Below are positions 1-7,502 of a stretch of 64,000 nt of DNA, piece by piece. The stretch covers positions 124,001 through 188,000 of the forward strand of contig NZ_KZ983989.1 in assembly GCF_003569785.1 (NCBI RefSeq). The letters run 5' to 3'. A program made the position numbers and the translations under genes. Source of the stretch: Leucobacter sp. wl10. Its GTDB lineage: Bacteria > Actinomycetota > Actinomycetes > Actinomycetales > Microbacteriaceae. Each line of letters opens with the position of its first letter. The stretch's first letter is position 1. Below the pieces are notes generated by a model. It was not told the DNA's origin and ran no database searches. It was given only the letters and a program-made list of their open reading frames with translations.

Positions 1-2
1 CC

Positions 3-137
3 GCCCAGCCCTCCGTGGCCGTCGCCGACGGCGCCAAGAGCCTCACCGACGTGAAGCAGCTCGACTTCACCTGGGAGGACGTCTCGGCGACCAGCAAGGA
101 CGTACTCGCCACGTTCACCTCGCGCTACCTCAGCTGA
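3..137 (+). CDS. ABC transporter substrate-binding protein, C-terminal end (partial)
   Basis: Only the last 44 codons are in the window; the reading frame is open from the left edge to the TGA at 135-137. The tail ends in a W-E-D-V then T-S-R-Y-L-S pattern, which fits the C-terminal helices of periplasmic binding proteins of the ferric-iron / 2-aminoethylphosphonate group. The assignment rests mainly on context, because a fused FbpB-type permease starts 20 bases downstream. It would be a lipid-anchored ligand receptor outside the membrane. The ligand cannot be told from this fragment. Confidence 0.6.
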   Translation, partial: AQPSVAVADGAKSLTDVKQLDFTWEDVSATSKDVLATFTSRYLS

Positions 138-157
138 TCCGGCCCCGGCCCGACGCG

Positions 158-1852
158 ATGACGACGACCCCGCGCAGGGAGCGGCCTGCGGGCCTCATCG
201 GCCTGCTCGTACTGCTCGTGGTGGGCGCGGGCCTGCCGCTCGTCGCGGTGCTCGTCCGAGCCGTCACGGGGTACGACGGCCAGCCCTCCGCGCTCGGGAA
301 GCTGCTCGGGCCCGACAACCTGCAGGTGGTCGGCAACACCCTCCTCCTCGGCGTGCTGGTGATCCTCTTCAGCACCCTGCTCGCGGCGCCGCTCGCGTTC
401 CTGATGTCGTGGACGCCCATGCGCGAGCACCGCTGGATCGACGTGCTGCTGCTCGTCCCCTTCATGACGCCGCCCTACGTGGCGGCGCTCGCCTGGCTCG
501 ATTTCACCCGGGTGAACGGCCTCGCCGAGCAGCTCTTCGGGCCGGCCGGGGCGGCCCTGCGATCCTTCGTCAACACCCCGTACGGCATGGCCGCAATCAT
601 GGCCTGCGAGATCTTCCCCTTCCTGTACCTGCTGCTGCGCAACCACCTCGACACCCTCCCGGCCTCGAGCGACGAGATGGCCGGCATCGCGGGGGCCTCC
701 GCCTGGCAGCGCCTCACCCGGATCGTCGCGCCGCTGTCGAGCGGCGCCTACTCGCTCGGCGCGCTCATCGTCTTCATCAAGGCGGCCGGCGAGTTCGGCA
801 CACCCGTCACGATCGGCAACCAGATCGGATTCCCCGTGCTGGTCTCGAAGATCTACGCCGACGTGACGATCGACCCCCTCGACTTCCCGAGCGCCGCGGC
901 CTTCTCGAGTATGCTCCTCTCACTCGGGATCGGGGTGTGGGCCATCCAGCAGTGGGTCGGGCGCCGCGCGACCCCGTTCGGGGGCCGGGCGCAGCGCCGC
1001 ACCACCGTCGGGCTCGGCGCGTGGGGCGCGCTCGGCTGGGCCTGGCTCGGCTTCGCGGCGCTCATCTCGATCGTGGTCCCCTACATCGCCGTCCTGCTCG
1101 GTGCGATGACGATCCTGCGCTCCCAGCCGATCTCCCTCGAGAACCTCACCTTCGACTACTTCGCGATGGTGCTGAGGCCGGGCTCGAGCAGCGAGGCCCT
1201 CCTGAACAGCCTCGGTCTCGCCTTCGTCGCCGCGACCCTCGCCGTGATCGTCGGCGTCGCCGTCGCGCTCGCCGTCGCCCCGATGAGCTCCGCAGGGAGC
1301 GTCACCGGTGGACGCCGCTTCCGCGGGCTGCGCCGCCTCATCGACATGCTCGCGGTCGCCCCGGACACCGTGCCCGCCATCGTGCTCGCGATCGGCTTCA
1401 TCTTCCTCTGGAACTCGCCCTGGCTGCCCGTGACCCCCTACAACACGCGCTGGATGCTGATCATCGCCTACGCGGTGGTGTTCCTGCCGATGGTGGTGCA
1501 GAACATCAAGGCGGTGCGGCTCGGGATCGACGACCGGCTCCTCGAGGCGGCCTACGCATCGGGGGCGACGGCGGCCCAGCGGTTCCGTCGGATCCTGCTG
1601 CCCCTGCTCGTGCCGGGCATCGTCTCGGGCTGGCTGCTGGCGTTCCTCGTCGGCCTGCGCGAGGTCGTCGTGTCGTCGCTCGTGCGGCCCTCCTCCACGA
1701 ACCTGCTCTCGCCCTGGATCATGGGCGCCTTCGACCAGGGGCGCCGCGCGGAGGCGATGGCCATGACGGTGATCGGCGTGCTCAGCTCGACCGTCGTGCT
1801 CATCGTCGTCGAGGTGTGGCGCCAGCGGCAGGCGCGGAAGCGGGGAGCCTGA
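158..1852 (+). CDS. Fused two-domain ABC transporter permease (FbpB type)
   Basis: This 564-residue integral membrane protein carries two complete permease halves in one chain. Each half has an EAA loop that docks the ATPase: E-M-A-G-I-A-G-A-S near residue 171 and E-A-A-Y-A-S-G-A-T near residue 463. About 12 hydrophobic segments are visible. Double-length permeases of this kind serve ferric iron, 2-aminoethylphosphonate and some organophosphate importers. The substrate-binding protein ends just upstream and a phosphoesterase overlaps its stop (TGATG). No ATPase gene lies downstream, so it is presumably upstream of the window. The family is clear and the substrate is not. Confidence 0.88.
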   Translation: MTTTPRRERPAGLIGLLVLLVVGAGLPLVAVLVRAVTGYDGQPSALGKLLGPDNLQVVGNTLLLGVLVILFSTLLAAPLAFLMSWTPMREHRWIDVLLLVPFMTPPYVAALAWLDFTRVNGLAEQLFGPAGAALRSFVNTPYGMAAIMACEIFPFLYLLLRNHLDTLPASSDEMAGIAGASAWQRLTRIVAPLSSGAYSLGALIVFIKAAGEFGTPVTIGNQIGFPVLVSKIYADVTIDPLDFPSAAAFSSMLLSLGIGVWAIQQWVGRRATPFGGRAQRRTTVGLGAWGALGWAWLGFAALISIVVPYIAVLLGAMTILRSQPISLENLTFDYFAMVLRPGSSSEALLNSLGLAFVAATLAVIVGVAVALAVAPMSSAGSVTGGRRFRGLRRLIDMLAVAPDTVPAIVLAIGFIFLWNSPWLPVTPYNTRWMLIIAYAVVFLPMVVQNIKAVRLGIDDRLLEAAYASGATAAQRFRRILLPLLVPGIVSGWLLAFLVGLREVVVSSLVRPSSTNLLSPWIMGAFDQGRRAEAMAMTVIGVLSSTVVLIVVEVWRQRQARKRGA

Positions 1853-2640
1853 TGCGCATCGCCCACCTCTCCGACCTGCATCTCGGCGCCCGGTCCCACG
1901 GAGCCGAGCCCGACCCGGCCGCGGGGCCCCTGCTCGTGGAGGTGCTCACCCGGCGCGTGCTGGCGGGCGCGGGCGACGGGGCGCCCTACGACGGGGCGCT
2001 CATCGCCGGCGACGTCTTCGAACGCGCTCGTCCGGACGAGCGCGTGATCCGCTCGTTCGAGGCGATGCTCGAGGTCTGGCACGAGGCGGGGATCCCGGTG
2101 GCCGTCATCGCGGGCAACCACGACGCCGAGTCCGGCTGCCTCCCCGAGCTCCGGCTCCCCCCGTCGGCGCGACTGCTCGGCCTCGTGGGACCCGAGACGC
2201 ACGTCTGGGCGGAGAGCGGCGTCGCCGTGCACGGCGAGTCGATCGGCCGACGCGACGAGACGCGCAACCTGGCGCTCGGCTATCCCGATCCGGTGCCGGG
2301 ACTCGTCAACATCGGCCTGCTCCACACGAGCCTGGACGGCGCCCGCAGCAAGCGGGTCTGCGCACCGGTCGCGATCGACCGGCTCGAGGTCCGCGGCTAC
2401 GACTACTGGGCGCTCGGGCACGTGCACGAGCGGATGACGCTCGGGGCCTCGGGGCGGATCGCCTACAGCGGCAGCCCGGCCGGCCGGGCGGGCGAGGAGA
2501 GCCGGCCGCGCGGCTATCTGGAGGTCGTGTTCGACCGTTCGGAGCCCGGACCCGCGCGGGTCGCGCTCACCGGGGTGGACCTCCAGCCTGTGGGCGAGCC
2601 GGCGGCGATGGCGCGAACGGCGGCCCGGCCGAGTCGCTAG
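1852..2640 (+). CDS. Calcineurin-like metallophosphoesterase (SbcD/YkuE-like)
   Basis: A 262-residue phosphoesterase with the full metal-binding set in order: S-D-L-H-L-G at the N-terminus, G-D-V-F, G-N-H-D, an H in L-L-H-T-S, and G-H-V-H. Start and stop are chosen from the ATG that overlaps the permease stop by one base, which implies translational coupling. It lacks the long C-terminal region of true SbcD nucleases and has no sbcC neighbour, so a DNA repair role is unlikely. Coupling to an importer suggests it hydrolyses an imported phosphodiester or phosphomonoester, which is an inference. No signal peptide is visible, so it should act in the cytoplasm. Confidence 0.85.
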   Translation: MRIAHLSDLHLGARSHGAEPDPAAGPLLVEVLTRRVLAGAGDGAPYDGALIAGDVFERARPDERVIRSFEAMLEVWHEAGIPVAVIAGNHDAESGCLPELRLPPSARLLGLVGPETHVWAESGVAVHGESIGRRDETRNLALGYPDPVPGLVNIGLLHTSLDGARSKRVCAPVAIDRLEVRGYDYWALGHVHERMTLGASGRIAYSGSPAGRAGEESRPRGYLEVVFDRSEPGPARVALTGVDLQPVGEPAAMARTAARPSR

Positions 2641-3248
2641 GCGTTCATCAGCCACAGCATCGCGCCCATGCCCGCTGCCATGAGCGCGTGGCTCGCCGAG
2701 TGCCGCCGGTGGCCGCGTGCCGCTGCGAGCCGGTACAGCCACCACAGCGCGCAGGCAGCGCAGAGGGCGATGAAGAGCAGGTTGACCGCCTCCGCCCACG
2801 CGGGCGTCGCGCCGGGCCCTCCCTCGCCGCCGCCGCCGTGGTGCGCGGTACCGCCGGCGCCGGATCCGCCCGCCGCGCCCGCGCCCGCCATGAGCAGCGG
2901 CATCGCCGCGAGCATCCAGATCATCGCGGCGCTCAGCAGGATGTGCCCGGAGAGGTCGGCGCGCCGTGCCGCGCCGTGCGCGCGCGGGATGCCCAGCGCG
3001 AGTGCGAGCGCGAGAATGGCGAAGAGCGCGATCTGCGTCCAGGTGACCGCATCCAGGACGGCCACCCACAGCATGAGGATCATCGCGGCGCTCATCACGC
3101 CGTGGGCGATGCCGATCAGCTCCTCGTCGCCGATCCCATCGCCTCGCGCGGAACGGGCGCCACGACGGGCCGCGAGGTCGGCGAGGCACGCGAGCCCGGT
3201 GCAGACGAAGACGGCGGTCAGGACGAGATCCCAAGGAGATGCGAGCAC
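2637..3248 (-). CDS. DUF5134-family membrane protein
   Basis: A 203-residue multi-pass membrane protein with about six hydrophobic segments, starting at a GTG. Its helices carry conserved-looking His and Met positions (I-A-H-G-V-M-S, S-G-H-I-L-L, S-A-S-H-A-L-M) and the middle loop holds an H-H-G-G-G-G stretch, a pattern typical of DUF5134 proteins. The function of the family is unknown; the His/Met-rich helices hint at metal handling. The gene is divergent from the PepSY protein and shares a 60-base promoter region with it. Its stop codon overlaps the end of the convergent phosphoesterase gene. Confidence 0.72.
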   Translation of the reverse strand: MLASPWDLVLTAVFVCTGLACLADLAARRGARSARGDGIGDEELIGIAHGVMSAAMILMLWVAVLDAVTWTQIALFAILALALALGIPRAHGAARRADLSGHILLSAAMIWMLAAMPLLMAGAGAAGGSGAGGTAHHGGGGEGGPGATPAWAEAVNLLFIALCAACALWWLYRLAAARGHRRHSASHALMAAGMGAMLWLMNA

Positions 3249-3263
3249 GGGACGATTCTATTA

Positions 3264-3276
3264 CTACAATATGTAG
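3264..3276. promoter_or_regulatory. Palindrome in divergent promoter (BlaI/CopY-like operator candidate)
   Basis: The 60-base gap between the DUF5134 and PepSY genes holds CTACA-ATA-TGTAG, a perfect 5-base inverted repeat in an AT-rich stretch unlike its surroundings. BlaI/MecI/CopY repressors bind TACA...TGTA palindromes, normally with a 1-2 base spacer, so the 3-base spacer here is slightly off. It is placed to control both genes. No BlaI-type gene is in the window. Confidence 0.4.
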
Positions 3277-3308
3277 AGATAATTCGCCTCGGCTTGAAAG
3301 GGCTCCCC

Positions 3309-4757
3309 ATGACCACCGCCAGAACCGGCGCCCCAGCCGACGCCTCGACCGGCCCCGAAGCGCCGCGAACCCCGCCGAGGCGCCGCAAGACGAACTGGTA
3401 CGGTGCGCTCTGGCGCTGGCACTTCTACGGCTCCGTCCTCGTCATCCCGGTGCTGTTCGTACTCGCGGTGACCGGCATGACCTACATGTTCCGCGCCGAG
3501 GTCGACGCGTTCACCTACCCCGGCGTCCTCACCGTGAACGTTCCCGAGGGCGGTGAGCGGCAGGCGCTCTCCGCGCAGGAGGGGGCGGTCAAGGAGGCCT
3601 TCCCCGACAGGCCGATCCTCTCGGTCGTCGACCAGCGGGGCGACCGGGCGACCGTGTTCGTCACGGCTCTGGAGGACGGCAGCAGCGTCAACGTCTACGT
3701 CGACCCCTACACGTCCACCGTGACCGGCGAGCTCAGACCCGACCAGCTCATCTCCGACTGGGCCGAGCGGATCCACGGCGATCTCCTCCTCGGCGAGGAG
3801 GGCGTCGGCGACCGCATCGTCGAACTCGGGGCGAGCTGGGCGATCGTGCTGACCATCACGGGGCTCATCATCTTCTTCCTCGGACGACGGCCGCGCAGGA
3901 CCGCGCGCGCCAAGGGCATCAGGGGCGCGCGGCTGCGCGGCTGGCACGCGATCGCGGGGCTGCCGGTGGGGCTCGGCATCCTGCTGCTCGTCGTGTCCGG
4001 ACTGCCGTGGACCGGCGTCTGGGGCTCGGTCGCCCAGCAGCTCGCCACCGGCAACGGAGCCTCGTTGTGGGCCGACGATCCGGGCGGGAAGTCGACCATC
4101 GGCGAGCTCATCGAGCGCACGAACGGGAGCAGCGCCGAGGCCGGGTGGGCGATCGGAGGCGGCCCGCTCGGCAGCAGCGAGGCCGGCGGCGCATCGCGGA
4201 TCTCGATCGACGACGCCGTCGCCGTCGCCCGGGCCCAGGGCGCGCCGGAGCCCTACTCGGTCATCTACCCCGACGGCGAGACGGGCGTCTTCAGCGTCAT
4301 GTCCAGCCAGTGGAACGACAACGGCAACCCCGCAGAATCCGAGGTGAGCCTCGAACGGACCGTCCACGTCGACCAGTACAGCGGAAAGGTCGTCGGCGAA
4401 TACGGCTACGACGACTACAGTGTCGCCGCGCAGGTCGTCTCCCAGGGCATCGCGGTCCACGAGGGGCGACGCCTCGGCACGATCAACACGGTGCTCTCGA
4501 CGCTGTTCTGCCTCGCGGTCATCTTCATGTGCGTGTCCGCTCCCATCATGTGGTGGACCAGGCGGGGCACGGCGTCGGGAATGGCGGCGCCGCGAGCCAA
4601 GCTGCCGGTCTGGGGCAGCCGGCTGCTCCTGGTCGCGCTCGTGGCGCTCGGGATCTTCCTCCCGCTGTTCGGCCTGTCGCTCCTCGTGATCCTCGCCCTC
4701 GATCAGTTCCTGATCCGGAGGATCCCGAGGATGAGGAAGTTCTTCGGAAGCGCCTGA
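3309..4757 (+). CDS. PepSY-associated transmembrane (PepSY_TM) protein
   Basis: A 482-residue protein of the PepSY_TM family. It starts with a basic cytoplasmic tail, then a transmembrane helix after W-R-W-H-F-Y-G near residue 35, an outside PepSY-like domain (about 60-150), a helix pair, a second outside region with another PepSY-like segment (about 290-365), and three more helices to the C-terminus. The ATG at 3309 is chosen because AAAGGG lies 7-8 bases upstream. Family members often sit near iron or copper reductase and uptake genes. Here the partner is the divergent DUF5134 gene. The exact role is unknown. Confidence 0.82.
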   Translation: MTTARTGAPADASTGPEAPRTPPRRRKTNWYGALWRWHFYGSVLVIPVLFVLAVTGMTYMFRAEVDAFTYPGVLTVNVPEGGERQALSAQEGAVKEAFPDRPILSVVDQRGDRATVFVTALEDGSSVNVYVDPYTSTVTGELRPDQLISDWAERIHGDLLLGEEGVGDRIVELGASWAIVLTITGLIIFFLGRRPRRTARAKGIRGARLRGWHAIAGLPVGLGILLLVVSGLPWTGVWGSVAQQLATGNGASLWADDPGGKSTIGELIERTNGSSAEAGWAIGGGPLGSSEAGGASRISIDDAVAVARAQGAPEPYSVIYPDGETGVFSVMSSQWNDNGNPAESEVSLERTVHVDQYSGKVVGEYGYDDYSVAAQVVSQGIAVHEGRRLGTINTVLSTLFCLAVIFMCVSAPIMWWTRRGTASGMAAPRAKLPVWGSRLLLVALVALGIFLPLFGLSLLVILALDQFLIRRIPRMRKFFGSA

Positions 4758-4778
4758 GGGATCCGCGGCCCGGGATCG

Positions 4779-6116
4779 CTAGCCCGGGGCGCGATCCTCG
4801 GCCGCCGCCCTGAACGCCGCCGCCCGCTCCTCGTAGTCCGCGAACTCGTCGAAGCTGGGCGCGCCGGGAGAGAGCAGGATCACCTCTCCCTCGACCGCGC
4901 CCGAGCGCGCACGCTCGAGCGCATCGGCGAAGTTCCGGGCCGACTCCATCCGGGGCACCCGGCCTTCGGCCTCGGAGATCAGCCGCGCGCCGGCCGGCCC
5001 CGTGCCGATCACCCGCACAGGGAACGCCTCGCCCCGGTCCGCGAGGAAGTCGACGAGCGGCGCGAACGGCAGCCCGCGCTCGGCCCCGCCCGCGATCAGG
5101 GTGACGCGCGCCTCGGCGTACGCCGTGAGCGCCGCGACGACGGCCTGCGGAGCCGTGGCGAGGCTGTCGTCCACCCAGACGCGGCCGTCGCGCGAGGGGA
5201 TCGCCTCGAGCCGGTGCCGCAGCGGCGCGAAACCGCGCACGGCCTCGAGCGCGCGGACGCGCTCCTCGTCGGGCATGCCGGTGAACGCGTGCACGGCGGC
5301 GAGCGCGAGCGCGGCGTTGGCGAGGTTGTGGGCGCCGCGCAGGCCGAGCTCGGCGGCGAGGAGCTCGCCCGCGCCCTCCCAGGCGAGGCGGTCGCCGCGC
5401 GCGCGGATCCCGAGCTCGCCCGGGGTGAGGACGCGCGTGCCCGCGGCCGCCCGCTCCGTCGCGAGCGCGAAGAGCTCGTGCTCGCGCGACGGGACGACGA
5501 CGACCTCGGGGCCGTGGGCGACGAGGTTGAGCTTGTCGGCGACGTAGCGCTCGTAGCCGCCGTGCCAGGGCAGGTGCTCGGGATACAGCGAGGTCAGCAC
5601 GGCGACGCGCGGCGACACCGTCAGGTCGGCCGCCTGGTAGCTCGACACCTCCGTCACCGCGACCTGCACTTCGGGATCGAGGTCGCCCGCCACCGCAACG
5701 CCCACGTTGCCGGCGAGCGTCGCGCGGTAGCCCAGGGCGTCGAGCACGTGGCGCACGAGCGTCGAGGTGGTGCTCTTGCCCTTGGTGCCGGTCACCGCGA
5801 TCACGCGCTCCGCGTTGTCGTTCAGCCACAGGTCCATGAGCGAGGTCAGCCGCGCGCCGCGCGCCGCCAGGCGCACGAAATCGGGCGAGGTGCGCGGGAT
5901 CCCCGGCGACTTCACGACGACCTCGGCCGCGAGCAGCCGCTCGAGCGCCGCATCGCCGTCGACGACGTCCCGGAGGTCGCCCGGCACGGCGCCGCCGCCC
6001 GTCACCGCGATGGTGGCGGTGACGCCGCGCCGCGCCAGCTCGGCGCGGGCCGCGCGGCCCTCCCGGCCGGCGCCCCAGATCACCACGTCCCTGCCGACCA
6101 GCTCGTCAAATCTCAC
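4779..6116 (-). CDS. murD2: UDP-N-acetylmuramoyl-L-alanine ligase of the MurD2 type
   Basis: A 445-residue Mur ligase with an N-terminal Rossmann-like domain, the ATP loop G-T-K-G-K-S-T-T near residue 110, a central catalytic domain with H-N-L-A-N-A-A, and a C-terminal domain. It overlaps the end of the adjacent murL-like gene by 11 bases. Known biology from Xanthomonas: MurD2 adds L-glutamate, not D-glutamate, to UDP-MurNAc-L-Ala, and MurL then inverts the glutamate. The tight pairing here is the reason for choosing MurD2 over ordinary MurD. The ligase family is certain; the L-Glu preference is inferred from context. No other mur or fts genes are nearby, as would be expected for canonical murD. 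Confidence 0.82.
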   Translation of the reverse strand: MRFDELVGRDVVIWGAGREGRAARAELARRGVTATIAVTGGGAVPGDLRDVVDGDAALERLLAAEVVVKSPGIPRTSPDFVRLAARGARLTSLMDLWLNDNAERVIAVTGTKGKSTTSTLVRHVLDALGYRATLAGNVGVAVAGDLDPEVQVAVTEVSSYQAADLTVSPRVAVLTSLYPEHLPWHGGYERYVADKLNLVAHGPEVVVVPSREHELFALATERAAAGTRVLTPGELGIRARGDRLAWEGAGELLAAELGLRGAHNLANAALALAAVHAFTGMPDEERVRALEAVRGFAPLRHRLEAIPSRDGRVWVDDSLATAPQAVVAALTAYAEARVTLIAGGAERGLPFAPLVDFLADRGEAFPVRVIGTGPAGARLISEAEGRVPRMESARNFADALERARSGAVEGEVILLSPGAPSFDEFADYEERAAAFRAAAEDRAPG

Positions 6117-7452
6117 GGGCCACCGCCTCCAGACGCGGCGACAGGAAGTGCTCGCCCGCGTGCCAGCCGAAGACGGCCTCCCGCTCGGCCCCGGCGGCCG
6201 TCACCGCGGCGATCTCGGGCCGGTCGAGGAACGGATGCCCGCGCCAGTCGTCGCGCTCCCGCACGAGCGACAGCGCGACCCGGCACTCGTCGGGCTCCCC
6301 CACGCACTCGAAGGGCTTCACGAGCCCCTCGACGCCGAGCAGCTCGAGAAAGCCGGTCAGCTGCCCCTCGTCGGCGAACAGGTCGCGGCCGCCGAAGATC
6401 TCGAGCAGGGCGCCGCGGCTCAGGAACGGCGCGAGCATCAGGAAGATGAAGCGGCACTTGGGGCAGTCGCCGCACCACGACGGCGAGGCCGGCTCGTGGA
6501 TGCGGAACGCCCGGTTGCAGCTCGTGAACAGCGGGTGGTAGTCGGTGAGCGTCGCGAAGCGGCGCGCGATCCGGATCTCGTTGACCGGCCGCAGCAGCGA
6601 CACGTAGTCGGGGGCGCCGGCCGGCAGGGAGGCGCGCAGCAGCCGCTCGAACTCGATGCTCTTCGACCACTGGTGGTTGATCACGCGGCCGGCCCACTCG
6701 AAGTTTCCGTACGACGAGCCGGCCTCGTTGCTGAACACCACCCCGTCGTAGCCGAGCCCGAGCGCCGTGAGCACGGCGACGAGCGAGTTGACCGCGGTCA
6801 CCGGGACGTGCCCGTTGGGGGCACCGGCGGCGTTGAGCTCGAAGAGCTCGGGATCGATCCTGCGCCGCGCCTCGTGCAGCGGCAGGCCCGCCGCCTCGGC
6901 CGTGCGCGCCATGGGCGGCTGCGTGTTCACCGCGAAGAGCCCCGCCTCGAGGCCCGCGCCCCGCAGCGACTCGATCGACACAATGGAGTCCTTGCCGCCG
7001 CCGACGGCGACGAGCAGGCGACGGGGCTCCGAGGGCGTCGCGGGCACGGCCGGCGCGGAGGGGGTCAGCCGCGGGGCCCGCACCTCGGTCGACAGCACCT
7101 CCGGCATGCCGTTGACGAAGGCGAACTCGCCCATGCCGCCCGCGATGAGCGCGGTGACGAACGCGCGCTCGGCGTCGGTCAGCCCGCCCGGCACCGCGAG
7201 CGCCGTGGGCGCGAAGGCCTTGAAGTAGCTGAGCGACGCCGCGAGCGACAGCAGCCGCAGCACGGCGTCGCGCACCGTGGCGGGCACGTGGTCGAGGGGC
7301 GCGGGCAGCTCGATCGTCTCGGTGAACTCGGCCACGGCTCCGGCGCCGGATCGCGCCGTGTAGCGCAGCCGCACGGTCGCGCCGTCGAGTTGCGGTTCAG
7401 TGCATTCGAAGTGCGTGACCTGCGCGGACGAGGGGGGTGACGCTGATGCCAT
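6106..7452 (-). CDS. murL: UDP-N-acetyl-alpha-D-muramoyl-L-alanyl-L-glutamate epimerase
   Basis: A 448-residue protein matching the MurL family in length and signature. It has a PP-loop-like nucleotide site G-G-G-K-D-S (about residues 145-150), and a C-terminal Cys motif W-C-G-D-C-P-K-C followed by R-F-I-F. MurL uses ATP and magnesium to invert the terminal L-Glu of UDP-MurNAc-L-Ala-L-Glu to D-Glu. The product feeds into the cytoplasmic steps of peptidoglycan synthesis and bypasses glutamate racemase. The gene is first of a two-gene operon with the MurD-type ligase, with overlapping ends. Start is the ATG at 7450-7452. Confidence 0.87.
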   Translation of the reverse strand: MASASPPSSAQVTHFECTEPQLDGATVRLRYTARSGAGAVAEFTETIELPAPLDHVPATVRDAVLRLLSLAASLSYFKAFAPTALAVPGGLTDAERAFVTALIAGGMGEFAFVNGMPEVLSTEVRAPRLTPSAPAVPATPSEPRRLLVAVGGGKDSIVSIESLRGAGLEAGLFAVNTQPPMARTAEAAGLPLHEARRRIDPELFELNAAGAPNGHVPVTAVNSLVAVLTALGLGYDGVVFSNEAGSSYGNFEWAGRVINHQWSKSIEFERLLRASLPAGAPDYVSLLRPVNEIRIARRFATLTDYHPLFTSCNRAFRIHEPASPSWCGDCPKCRFIFLMLAPFLSRGALLEIFGGRDLFADEGQLTGFLELLGVEGLVKPFECVGEPDECRVALSLVRERDDWRGHPFLDRPEIAAVTAAGAEREAVFGWHAGEHFLSPRLEAVAREI

Positions 7453-7502
7453 GATCGATCATCCTACCGCGCCGCCCGCCTCGCGCGGTGGGCGGCCGCC
7501 GC

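Noticed and set aside
1852-2640. SbcD nuclease subunit
   Set aside because: It lacks the SbcD C-terminal region and there is no sbcC; it is coupled to a transporter instead.
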